A stretch of 64,000 nucleotides of DNA, from positions 15,606,539-15,670,538 of the forward strand of contig OX359250.1 in the NCBI GenBank assembly GCA_947179485.1. Direction: 5' to 3'. Source of the DNA: Allacma fusca. Taxonomy: Eukaryota > Arthropoda > Collembola > Symphypleona > Sminthuridae. A program made the translations under genes and the position numbers. How positions within the stretch are numbered: position 1 is the stretch's first letter; every line of letters starts with the position of its first letter. The notes under the pieces are model-generated. The model was not told where the DNA came from and ran no database searches. It saw only the letters and a list, made by a program, of their open reading frames with translations. Positions 29,485 to 40,943 of the stretch are shown here, in pieces.

Positions 29485-32400
29485 GAATTCTCAAATGGTT
29501 TTGAGCCAGCTTTTCCTTGATGTCATATTTGATATGTTGATAACGTGTCGATGTTGCTAATATTTAGATCTGTCCAATGGAAGTTTAATAAGTTCTTATA
29601 TTAATTCATAATTAGCAATTAGCTATGACTCTAGGGCGTACATATGATTAGAAGCATATTTTAGTTCTCTGACATCTTATGCACTACAATCAGCTCGTAT
29701 GTTTCGTTTTCGTATGTTATCGTGCAGTTATCCGATTTTGTGACTGTAGACAGTGCACTACTTATCATGTCAGGAATTGGCCTCCTGTCGTGTCGATCAT
29801 TCCATACTGAACCGATGGCATCACAATGAATAGATACTTTTGTACGGATCGAAAGATTTTCACCAAGCTCTGTGTAATTTACAAAGTATATGAGTCATCT
29901 GCTAGTAATAATAGTTGTTTTATTTATAACTTCGATTTGTAGTTCTGTTATTCCAATTTCATTGATACCGCTGGCTCAAGACTCTACAACATAGTTCATT
30001 TGATTTGTATGCTTATTTTTTGTTATAAAATTTCATGTAAATTATAGCTGTCTTCCAAAGTTTGTATAGTGTTTTTTTGTGAAATTTCATTTGTTGCATT
30101 ATCCTCATCATGAGGACGTCAGGTATTTGTCTTATTTGTAATTTTGTTCAAGAGTTATGTAATGTTTATTGTGTATTTATAATAGAATGTTAGAAGTTAA
30201 CGCCGGTTACTACGGCGTCTTGCGAACATATTTTGATAACGTAAATCTAGTCAATTGTCACATGGATTAATGACACAGGTGAAATTAGTTAAGTTTTTAT
30301 TACTAGCAAGTATTTCTCCTAACTTTATAGCACACGAAGCAGGGTAGAAATTATTTCACTCCGGCCTTTTTTGTATACCTATTTCTGTAAAATTCCTACA
30401 GAAGTTATTACTCAAATCTTGACACCATTGAATTACCGTACACGTTCAGTGTTATAAAGAGAAGTAAGGGCACAAAGACCTAATTGATATTTCGTATCGA
30501 CAGTATTATTGCTACATACATAATTACACGTACGTATAGAAGAACGATTAATAAGTTGCAATTACAGCACTCAGTTTTCCAGTTAATCATGATCATAGTT
30601 TATCAATCTGTATATTTAAATTGTGTAATAAAAACTTTATAACGTAAGTAATAATGTTCTATACATATATATGTAAACTAAAATAGTAAATTTAATGATA
30701 AATAAAATAAGAATAATAATCATTAAGAAAGTAAGGTAACAGAATGTGTATATATAAATTGAATTAAGCTAAATTATGACTACGGCCTTGTTTAATTTTA
30801 TTATAATTTATAAAATCAATTTGGTTGTTTTATCTTACCAGAAACTGATGTATAATTTTTGAAGGGTTTCGGGAGGAGTTATTGTTAGCGGATCATGAGA
30901 TGTATTTAATTTATTGTTCCAATATTTATTCAATATGAGTTCAATTCTGTGTTTTGCTATATTGAAACTTTATTAATTTAATATATTATGATGAGCGGCA
31001 ATATTATTTATATGACCAAAGTGATGTTCAGCAGTTTCACTCAAACGTTTCGTATATACTTATATACGTAATTATTACAGATATACAAATACTTAGTTCT
31101 ATTACCTCAAACCTTCATGCTGGATTTTTTTTTATCTTGTAACCATTTATGTATTGCTGCCATACGGTCCTTTCTTCCTAGAATATTATTGTTGAATTCC
31201 CTTGTTTTGAAATTATTTAGTTACATGCGTACACGGTGATTTTGTTTTTGAAGAAATACTTCAATTGTTTAGTTGTAGATGAACTTTATGCAGAGGCTAA
31301 GTGACTATGAGTATGTTAAGGGGATAATGTGTATATTGTAAATACGTAAAAAATCCATCCAAAGATAAGTTTTGAAGTGGACACATACGCTCATGTTAAC
31401 GTGTCTTTTACAAATTCAACAAAGTATTCATTTCAAAGTCTTTCAAAATCTTAAATGTTAAGTGTAGTTGGTTGTCAATGAAATAATTATGAATTAGTTA
31501 CTAAAAACTAAAATAGTTGAGTAGTCGACATTCTGATGGCTTGTTCATAACTTCCACACTAGAGTAGTTTGAGGTAGATGTAATGTATTTCTTTGGATGT
31601 GGTTTCTGTCTTTGTTTAGTACTATTATTTTTTATGTATTTTTTAAATACCTGCATCAATGTGGGGTTTAACTAAAGTAGGCACGTGGTACGACGTAGTA
31701 AACTGACCATCTCTATAGCCATTCCAATTTTTAGTTGCGATGACCAGCACAAAATATATAATGTACGTGTATATGGTAGTTGAAGACGCTTAAATTGAAA
31801 AGATGTGACAGCTTTCCCTGAAATATGGACGAGTAAAAGTACAAATTAAGGTGTATAAACCTCGCGTAAAATGGAAAAATCTATGTTATACTTGTACGTG
31901 TAAAATTTGTTCTCTAAAATGTGTATAACTAAAACTAAATTATCAACTTCAAATTTTATAATGAGCATATGCTTGTGTAAAGGCAGGCACATCTAATTTT
32001 CTTTCAATGCACTAAAATTCATTGAATATTCAATTTCATTTATTCATGTCATTCGGGTCTAGCCTGTAACACATTAAAATATCTAATTAGTGCTTCGTAA
32101 TGTTTATGAACTTTACCAAGCTGTACAATTGTTCTGTGTCCTGAACTTTGAACAGAACATACAAATTCTTTATCCTTATACTGGCTATATAATTTGTCAG
32201 GAATTTTTCCCTAGGGGGAATTAGATGTGTACATTTCACAAAAAGATGGTATACGTAATTTTCTTCATTTAGAATACAAAATTTACAGTTCTCGTGGTCA
32301 AAATTAATTTTAAACGTCTTATAATATAATGTATTATGACTGGCATCATTCTTAGTTGTGCAATTATTAGTCTTTTTATGCTAAAAATTCATTGAATATT

Positions 32401-32691
32401 GAAAGTTTATTTGAGAAGGAAAGTTGATGACAAATTCCTTACTGATACTAAAACATAACTAAACACCAGTGTGTGTAACTGTAACTACATATATTTCAGA
32501 AATAACTCACATACGTAGTTGCTTGATAGAACAAGGCTAATTTAAAATTTGCGAATTACAAATTTCATATTTTTATTATAAACAAGATGACTATACCCGG
32601 CATCAACCTATGGTGTACGAAATTATGACTTTTCAAATTCAGTAACAGAAGTAATAGATATTAGAAATAGTATATATATACATATAAATAA
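29485..32691. other. Convergent 3' region between KDM7 and RPUSD4
   Basis: No gene is seen in 3.2 kb. It presumably holds the 3' untranslated region of KDM7 on the plus strand, with candidate AATAAA signals near 30626 and 30700, and that of RPUSD4 on the minus strand. Pumilio-like words (TGTATATA near 30750, TGTAAATA near 31339) occur, but they are expected by chance in AT-rich DNA. Confidence 0.5.
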
Positions 32692-35002
32692 TTACTTAAG
32701 ACCTAGATTCTTTAAAGTATGCGCAAAGAAATGAGGGAGCCTTGCGTGAACAAATATAGGTTCATGAAAGTTCTTGGACATGAAGCCGTCTGGCATCGTA
32801 AACTCAAGTTTGCTGCAGTGGAGGTGCAAAGGTAAATGTCGTACTTTGCTTTGTTTCACGTTTAGGCGTTCTAGCATCTCAGTATGTAGCCTCTAAAATT
32901 AAAATATAAAACAATAAAAATAAATTCTCGACACAATACCTACTTTATTAGTCGGGTCAGTGTTTTGAACGCTTACTTGAGGAGCCATTTTGTCTCTGTG
33001 AGAGTACTTATGATCCCCTAGGATAGGGCAACTTAGACCATGAGCTAAATGAACTCTGATTTGATGAGTTAAACCAGTTTCAGGGCGAGCTTCAACAAAA
33101 GCGGCATAACGTTGAGATTTCAGCACCTGAACAATTAATTGTTCTTCATTAGACACCGTTAAATCTACATATTCATACTTTGAAATCTGCGTGCAATCTG
33201 CACGCGATATACAACCCCACAAAAATCAATGACCGAGCATGAAAAATGAAACTGGTGCCAAAAAATTTGACAGTAGATTTATGCTGATAAACTTACTTTG
33301 AACCACGTAACTGCTTCAGTGCAGTCCTTTTGCATACTTCGGATATTGAACTTCTCCAGATCTGGCTTCAACACTGCTCTAAAAGCCTCTGAATTGGGAA
33401 TTTTGCCCTCTCCGATGGGAATTTTTATTGTTCCTATCATAGAATTAAAATGATACAAAATAAAATGAAAAATTGCATCAAAATATGCAAAAACGACTGT
33501 GGAATTGCATCTTACCTTCGCGCATTGGAGGACAATTTTTTACTATTGCGAAATACTGCTTAATAATGGAACGATTTGCAAATTTAGTCTTAATAGCTGC
33601 GGCTGCTTTCTCACTTTTTGCTAGCAGTAACACTCCTGTAAATGTAATCAAGGAGTACAAAAAACAAATTAAACACAATTCCATCAAGCATTGATTAAAA
33701 CATAGTATCAACTTATTCTAATTTGGTTGAGAGAAATTATATACCAGTGGTATCTTTATCCAGGCGATGGCAAGGAAATATTTCATTGACTCTGCAATGC
33801 TCCGCAAATTCTTTTAAGAAATCAATCACCGTATGTCGGCAGCTCGCCGTTGGTGTGTGCATAGGTAACCCTAATGGTTTGTTGAGCGCCACCAAAAATT
33901 CATTTTGAAAGCAAATATTCTTTCGTAAATATATCCACGCATCCGCATGAGTTGTTTCATGCCAGTTAAATTGCTTATAATATTTTGGAATATGCTCTTT
34001 GGGCTCAACAACCACACTCGATTGGGGTACCTTTATGGATTTACCAGCAACTTTAAGGGTCAGGTCTGCTGCCTCTTTCTCCTGTTTTTCTTTAAATTTC
34101 ATAAGTTTGATGAATTCAGCAGCCGTTTTTAAAGAAGGAGCAGACGACACATGTCTTGAGCCCCCTTCGTAGAATGGCCTTACATCTTCTTCAGCGTCTG
34201 TTTCCTTTATTTTTTCCTTTTGTACTCCAATCGGGTATCCTGAATCCAATTTAGAAACTCCTTCTTCTCGCATTTTCGTTTTATAGGCGGCGGGCTCAGC
34301 TTCCGGTTTGGCCGGACCAGCATTCGAAACTTGTTTACACATTTTCGTTTTAAAGGCTGCGGGCTCAGCTTCGGGTTCGGTCGAACCAGCATTCGAAACT
34401 TGTTCACGTATTTTCGTATTATAGACTGCAGCCTCAAATTCATTCCCTACAGGATATGTGGCTTTTGTATGATTTTCTGCCTTGTGACTAGTTCCTATAT
34501 TTCGGATGTTTTCAAAATCCTCCATTGGTTTCTGCAAACTCCGTCCATCCACCTTCGGAACACGAAAGTGCTCTTCGTCAAACTGACCATCATACTTCAC
34601 AATATTATCTTTGTCAAATCTGATTTGACCGAATGTAGACCTATACACAGCCTCAGCTGTCACATTCGACAAAAGTTCTTGTTCAGATTTCGTTCGTGAC
34701 ATTGGACCAAATTTATTTTGCAAGTAAGCCTGATCCTCATTTACAACCCTTGTACCCTCTAGTTCTGAACTTGTATTATCCGTATTCTGTAAGGCTGTAG
34801 CTGCTTCATTCTTGCTTTTTCGTGGATTCAAATAAATCCCTTGAACGGTCAGTTCCAAATTTTCTTCCTCCTTTAAACCAAATGGGTCTCGGACTTTCCA
34901 TGGAGCTGTAGTAGCATAGGTCTCTACAACGGACCACTGCAGCGGAGACAGGTTGCACTTCCCCCGTATCACAGTTCGGATATGTAAAGCTTTCGAGTAC
35001 AT
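32692..35002 (-). CDS. RPUSD4: RPUSD4-like mitochondrial pseudouridine synthase (5 exons)
   Basis: Exons 35002-33745, 33635-33516, 33433-33297, 33186-32944 and 32892-32692 keep phase and give 652 residues. The catalytic loop is CHRLDKDTTG (residues 411-420, catalytic Asp 415). RPUSD4-type blocks follow: LVALNKPLGLPMH before it, KQYFAIV, the PETGLTHQIRVHLAHGLSCP stretch, ILGDHKYS, and a C-terminal LPLHLHCSKLEF with LPHFFAHTL. Human RPUSD4 isomerises uridine in mitochondrial 16S rRNA and is needed for the large mitoribosomal subunit. The start (MYSKALHIRTVIRGK) is basic and suits a mitochondrial presequence. The protein is about 275 residues longer than human RPUSD4 (377). The extra N-terminal part is hydrophilic and contains three tandem repeats. 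It is head to head with SBDS. Confidence 0.93.
34238..34432 (-). repeat. Three tandem 18-24-residue repeats inside RPUSD4
   Basis: Residues 191-213, 214-237 and 238-255 share the pattern AA(V/F/Y)xTKxxxQVSNAG...PEAEP. The third copy is degenerate. They lie in the family-atypical N-terminal extension, upstream of the catalytic domain, and are probably disordered. Confidence 0.85.
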
Positions 35003-35839
35003 TTTGCCCTCACCTCAATAGACCACTTTCCAGCGTCCGGTGTTATCTGTAACCGTATTAAATTACATATTAACAATAAATACTCTTATATAATATAATA
35101 TTATTAAATATTCTACTACAACCACATAATCTCATTCAAATATTTACTATCATAATTTATTACTACTAAATAGTTTTTTATTAAAATACTATATTTATTA
35201 TACATGTAAATAATTAATTACTTAATTACAAACCTACCTTCAAAGACTACAAAAAGCAATAATTATTGTAATTATTCTTCAGTTCTTCGCTAAATACTTA
35301 ATCCATTTATTTGCAGGTAAACGGACAACTTAAATTCATAAGTTATTTGAACTAAAATGTGTTTGGTGTTAAGTGCAAAACAATTAAAAACTGATCTTTA
35401 CTTGCTCACGTAAAGTTCATGACACTTTTGACACGCGGGTTATTTTATGAGGAGTAATTTATTTCAGTTAAACTTTTGTTATAATTTAAAGTCCGGCCAT
35501 GTGACATTTTTGAAAAACAGCGCTTACAGCAAATATTTATTATTTCGTACTGTCATTGGCGGCGATTCAAACTGTGACCGTCAAAACGTGCTGTGCTAAA
35601 AAAGGAACACACAGTTTCTGTGTTGAATCATCATTTAACGTGAGATAGTTAACAAGTAATAATATATTTCACAGGATAACATCTTGAATTATTACGTTTC
35701 TTATTTTTGTTTTAAAAGGTTTAAAGTAATAAAGTATTGTGGGGACATTGTAGTTGAACACTTGACACTACAATATAGAATATATTTGAAGGTCATTCTT
35801 GTGACTGGTTAATTAATATTCCTAAAATTACTTAAAACA
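35003..35839. promoter_or_regulatory. Shared upstream region of RPUSD4 and SBDS
   Basis: These 837 bp separate two divergent start codons. The sequence is AT-rich and no firm core element can be named by eye. The arrangement suggests a bidirectional promoter, or two back-to-back promoters, for two ribosome-biogenesis genes. The 5' untranslated parts of both genes must lie here. Confidence 0.55.
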
Positions 35840-36912
35840 ATGTCTAAAATATTCACACCAACGAATCAAATTCGGCTAACGAATGTAGCCATCGTCCGAA
35901 TGAAAAAAGGTGGTAAGCGATTTGAAATCGCGTGCTACAAAAATAAAGTTCTTTCGTGGAGAAATAAAGTGTGAGTAATTTTGTTAATTATTTTGTATCA
36001 GGAATCCCTGATATCAGAAGATCTCGCCTTGTTTGATGTGTGGAGTTTCCTTGATATTTGGACTATATTCTAAAAATTTGATAAATATGTAGGATATGGA
36101 TTTTGAAATTTGGATTTGATTTCAGAGAGAAGGACATAGATGAAGTTTTGCAGACTCATTCGGTGTTCATGAATGTGAGCAAGGGTCAGGTGGCAAAACG
36201 AGAAGACCTTCTAGCAGCATTCGCAACGGATGACCAAACAGCAGTTTGTAAATTGATTTTAGAGAAAGGAGAGCTTCAAGTGTCGGAGCGGGAGCGGACG
36301 GAACAGTTGGATGCACTAATGAAGGATGTGGCGAACACTATCGCAGGTTATATTCAAGACTTGAATTTTTGTGGGTTTTGTTGGAAAATGTGGAGGCATA
36401 GTAATGACGATGTACTTTTGTGGATTTTGTTATCAGGGCTTTGTGTAAATCCGGACACGAAACGGCCGTACCCGGTGTCAATTATTGAGAAGGGACTGAA
36501 GGAAGTGCATTTCACGGCCAAAGCCGGTAGGAATTCTAAGCAGCAAGCTTTAGAAGCTATACCGAAGTTAAAGACGGCTATGAATATAGACCGAGCACAA
36601 ATGAGAGTGCGTGTTTCAATGGGAACTTCTCAGTGGAAGTCGATTAGTGAGAAAGTGGAACAAATGGGATCTTTGGAGGATAAGGAATGGAACGGAGATA
36701 ATGCTACAATGGTGATTACTTTCGGTATTTTATTCTAAAAAAATGAAAGAATGACTTTGACAGTTGTTTTCTTTTTTCTCCAGACACTGGTAATTGATCC
36801 TGGACACTATCGACAGCTGGATGATCTGATTAGATCAGAAACGAAGGGCAAGGGAATGCTGGAGGTGTTAAATTTGAAAGAAATTCAGGATGGGGAGGAA
36901 ACTGTGGAATAA
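35840..36912 (+). CDS. SBDS: SBDS ribosome maturation factor (4 exons)
   Basis: Exons 35840-35970, 36126-36346, 36437-36711 and 36784-36912 give 251 residues (human 250). The N-terminal FYSH domain ([64 protein letters not shown]), the middle three-helix domain ([28 protein letters not shown]) and the C-terminal ferredoxin-like domain ([28 protein letters not shown]) are all present. With the GTPase EFL1, SBDS releases eIF6 from nascent 60S subunits in the cytoplasm. Intron 2 is exactly 90 bp and has no in-frame stop, so retention would add 30 residues instead of truncating the protein. The divergent neighbour is RPUSD4. Confidence 0.97.
36347..36436 (+). other. SBDS intron 2: 90 bp, in frame, stop-free
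   Basis: The donor G|GTTATA and acceptor TTATCAG|GG are recognisable. Removing the intron restores the conserved [12 protein letters not shown]. Left in, it reads as 30 residues rich in Trp and Phe that have no counterpart in SBDS proteins, so it is an intron and not an insertion. Confidence 0.85.
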
Positions 36913-37964
36913 GTTGCTGTATCCATTCTCGTTTTACGATGTCCTATTGTTCGCATGTTATCTGCAGGTGTTTTCGTGTAAAGTTTTTATCTTTTATGTT
37001 TTCATAAGAAGATGTATTAATTTGTACTCGTATCTCGTAAAATTTTACAAACTATCATCGCTTCCATTACCAGTTTTCAAATTGAATTTTTTCGTTAAAA
37101 ATTAAAGAATAACAAAATTATTTATGCTTAAATTGGGTTCAGTGGAATCGGGAATTCAAAGTTTATTCGCAGCATTATTGGTTAGTTCAAGAATAATTGC
37201 TGGATATCAAATTTCTTGCGTATTAGTCCAAGCATTATATTCATTTGTGAATATTTATAATTTACCGGCTGCACGATAAAACCAGTTTCATTGTCTAATC
37301 ATTTAGCCTCGAATTACAATAATTAGCGAAACTTACCTAAAACATATCAAATGCCACGTAGTTGTTTGGAACTAAAACATCTCTGCAAATTGTAGTGTTG
37401 CATCACGATGTTGACATCTCTGCAGCAAGTAGTTCCTTGATGCATGGTTTTATGATTGGTAGAATATTCTAGAATGTTATATTATTACTATAAATACAAA
37501 CATATAATGGCTTATGCATTTTAGTGCGCACACTTCATATAGAACACGTGTTATGTGGCTGGAGAAACGTTTTTAATTGCCATGATGGTACATGGTTTAA
37601 TAAGGTCATTTACCAGAACTTATGCCGACGAAACTATAATCTTTATTCGTTCTATTTTTAAATCATAATCTATTAAGACACAAGACAGATCTATTTTACC
37701 CTCATGTTTAATATTATAATCCCTATTATATAATCTTCGCAATATGGTTATGGAAATGACAATGAACTTTCCTGTTTCTCCACGCTAAGTTTTTTCATGC
37801 GGTAGTGTCATTGGAAGACCGTCACCATCACCTGCCACTTTTTTTACTTCTTTGTACAATCTTTATCGTTCATGAAACTGTAGTGCCTTCCTGTGTCATT
37901 TGATCGTCAATTCCAAAGAAGACATGTACATCTCTCAGACAAGCACGCATACTTAGACACCAAA
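36913..37964. other. SBDS 3' region and upstream region of the Snail-family gene
   Basis: There is no complete gene. A short ATG frame at 37351-37395 encodes MPRSCLELKHLCKL, which resembles a SNAG peptide and may belong to an upstream exon of the Snail-family gene. Confidence 0.45.
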
Positions 37965-38905
37965 ATGCTACTTTCCAGTAAAGTTGCGTATTTTAATAAA
38001 ATGGTAACAGAATCTCCGGTTTCGTCATTTCGGAAACCTTTGAAAAAACGTCTAGTATCTCCCAGCGCAGGATTTCGATCGGAATTTTTACGGCTTGGTA
38101 ATTTTGTAAACATTTTATAGTGGTAAATACTTGGGTGCATGCTGGTAGTTCTTTGTTAACATTTAAAGTATAAAATGCAGAAAATGTGAATGGAAGTGAA
38201 GGATACTTCCCGCTGCGCTCTCTTCCCACAGTTTGGAATCTGTGCCTACAAATTAACCCTGGAGCCGCAAAGCCACACCCTACTGCTGCAAAATTGAAGG
38301 AGCATCCATTAAGTTTAAGAGGTACTCACGAACCTCTAAATTTATCACTTTCTCTCCAGAGACTTCGGAGATATCGTGGTTTTATGAATCTTCCGCTGGC
38401 AGCATCTCTCTCCCACAGGCATGTCACTCAGGCAGACAGGTGGGCAGCGTGGGATCAAAGTTCAGTCCAAAGTCATCGCTGCTCAAAAAACATTGCAAGT
38501 TATGATGGAAATCAAACCGGAACCATCCCCAGTTACTTCCCAGGTCAGAAGTCAGGAAATCGCTTGTTCAATTGTAGGCTTTGCTACAAATCTTACCTTT
38601 CCATGTGCTCCCTCAAAATCCACATACAAACTCATACGCTGCCATTCAAGTGTCACCTTTGCGAAAAGTCTTTTTCTCGTCCATGGCTTCTACAAGGACA
38701 CATAAGAACCCACACTGGCGAGAAGCCATTCTCCTGCCACCTCTGTCAAAGGCCTTTCGCGGACAGATCCAATTTGAGAGCTCATTTGCAAACGCATGCG
38801 AAAGTCAAGAAATATTTGTGTGAGAAATGCTCCAAATCATTTTCTAGGATGTCACTGCTCCGCAAGCACAAAGCTAATTGTTACAGCTTGCAGGAACACC
38901 CTTAA
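37965..38905 (+). CDS. Snail-family C2H2 zinc-finger repressor (2 exons visible)
   Basis: Exon 37965-38097 (donor G|GTAATT) joins exon 38232-38905 (acceptor CTCTTCCCACAG) in phase, for 268 residues. Four fingers close the protein. The first is at 38567-38635 (C..C, H..H). The second (38645-38710) contains [14 protein letters not shown]. The third (38729-38797) contains [14 protein letters not shown]. The fourth (38813-38881) is C2HC type with [13 protein letters not shown]. The [11 protein letters not shown] linker and these helices mark Snail rather than Scratch. Snail proteins bind E-boxes (CAGGTG) and repress E-cadherin and other epithelial genes in mesoderm and neural development. PLNLS at 38333-38347 resembles a CtBP-binding motif. 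The usual N-terminal SNAG peptide is missing from this start, and the frame is open upstream of ATG 37965 to 37884, so a 5' exon is likely. Confidence 0.88.
38333..38347 (+). other. Candidate CtBP-recruitment motif PLNLS
   Basis: PxDLS-type peptides recruit the CtBP corepressor, and fly Snail and vertebrate ZEB proteins use such motifs, ZEB1 including a PLNLS variant. Here it lies about 80 residues before the first finger, in a Leu/Ser-rich context. Confidence 0.5.
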
Positions 38906-40943
38906 ATGTCAAGAAATATCTACATAATAGTGTGCAGGTACTTTACAATAGTCAGCGTAAACATGAAATGTCATTACTGCCAGCTGCTCTTTTAAGAACA
39001 AAATGACAAAGATACACAATTGACAGCCTTACTTTTGATTACTGAAATGAAGGTGTTGCATTTAGAAGCCGGTTTTATTTATTTATACTCTATTTATGTT
39101 TTGTCGGCTGAAGTTATTTCAAAGTTCAAACGTACAGACGCTGAAGGCGAGACCTTTTGACGGCTTTGTGAGTTTTTGTTACAAACCTGACCCTATAATA
39201 TAACTTGACAGTAACTACTGGGTCCATTGTATCATGCGGTTACATGCCTATATCGGAATGAATAATTACTGAAAAGATTCCATTTACGCAGGATTCACTT
39301 GCTGTGCTTTAAATTTTCTTGTTTGCATTATGCGTTTTTTCTGTATGAAAATGGTGTCAGTGGTGAAGGTGACAGTAACTACATCTGGTGCAATTTTTAC
39401 TGGCATTCCTCTCCGATTGAAAACATATTAAAAAATCTTTAGACACCTGAAATTTTCGAATATTTTTGAATTTCTAGCCTTTTGCAATTAAATTATTACT
39501 ACTTTTGGTAGACTTACAATTAGCTGATAGACTAAACAATATTTTATCTGTGAGAATCAGTAGTAGCTGTAGTATAGTAGCAAACGTATTGTAATTTTGT
39601 AGCTACATTTTTTAGTGGTGAAATCAAATGGTGCTCATAAACAATACGACTATGGGCTTAAGTAGGGGGTAACAACACTAACAAGCCATGTTTCTGACTA
39701 TTTTTACGAGCCAGAGCTTCATATGATGGTTAATATTAAAAATAATTCAAAGATATAGAACGCTGAGTAGCTGGAAATTCTCCATAAAAATTTATTCTTC
39801 CAAGCACAAAGACATTAATGGCATTCTTCCTCAGAAGTACAATTGCTTGTAAGTACTTGACAGTAAAACTTTTTTTTTTTTGGGTAATAAAATTTTGTTG
39901 CTCATCCTTGTACAAGTAATAAGAATTGTATTTCGGACTATTTTGGACTAAAGTGTAACAATCAACTTTTCATATAAGTACATTAACTACTACTGAGAGT
40001 GAAATATGATTGTACAATACTCGTAAGCACATTTCAGTTGCAAATGTAGACGGAACACGAAAAATAAATGAACATGATATATTCATGGCGATTAGTGGTA
40101 CTCATTGTCACTAAATTGCACGCAAATTCGATTTCCTTTTTAAATAATGATACTTGATTTAAATGATTATCTGTACTATGTAGTAAATGCAAAAATACTG
40201 CAATATGCTTTTAATATATCTCTAGCTATATATTCTTGATATTTTACAGCGACCAAGGGGGGCTATGTATGTAAATACATACATACGTGTGTGTATCTGT
40301 ATATAAGCGAGAGTCGTGCATGAATTCCGAATGTGAATAATTACGTATATTACACATGGCAATCGAAAAAGAATTAACAGGCTTTGATCTATGCATAATC
40401 AAACATAGAGGTCATACAAATATACATATGATTCTGCAGCTTGCGATTTTTTTTCAAGGATTAACTTATTAACAACACCGTCCTATTGAAATTAGGACTT
40501 AATAATTGAAAGTTCCGTTGATCACTTGATTGGTTCAACAATAAATTACTACTAGGCCTATGTAGGTACGATATGGTTTTTTATGGCAAGGAAAGACCAG
40601 GATTTCCAACGGCGACGACAAAGGTACAAATGGCATGATGTATGTATGTATCACCCGTCTCAATAAGTTATGATTGATTCATTACTAAAAAGCACTGCTT
40701 AATTTGATAGTGATGTCGTGATTCGTGAATCAACTTTCGGACATTTCTCATTCATAGCAAAGGACATGCAAATAACTAAAATATGGGAATTCTGTTTGGA
40801 AATCGTTTGCATCCGTGTCGTCCGGTCATTAGTAAACATGAGTTTTCCTTAATTCTAGTAAAAAAAAACTTGATGAATAACATGCCATGCTAATATTAAT
40901 ATCACCATCCTTACTACTGTACAGTACGAATTTAACAGCCTAA
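38906..40943. other. Intergenic between convergent Snail-family and SAPCD2 genes
   Basis: AT-rich, no gene seen. Both ends should carry 3' untranslated sequence. Confidence 0.5.
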
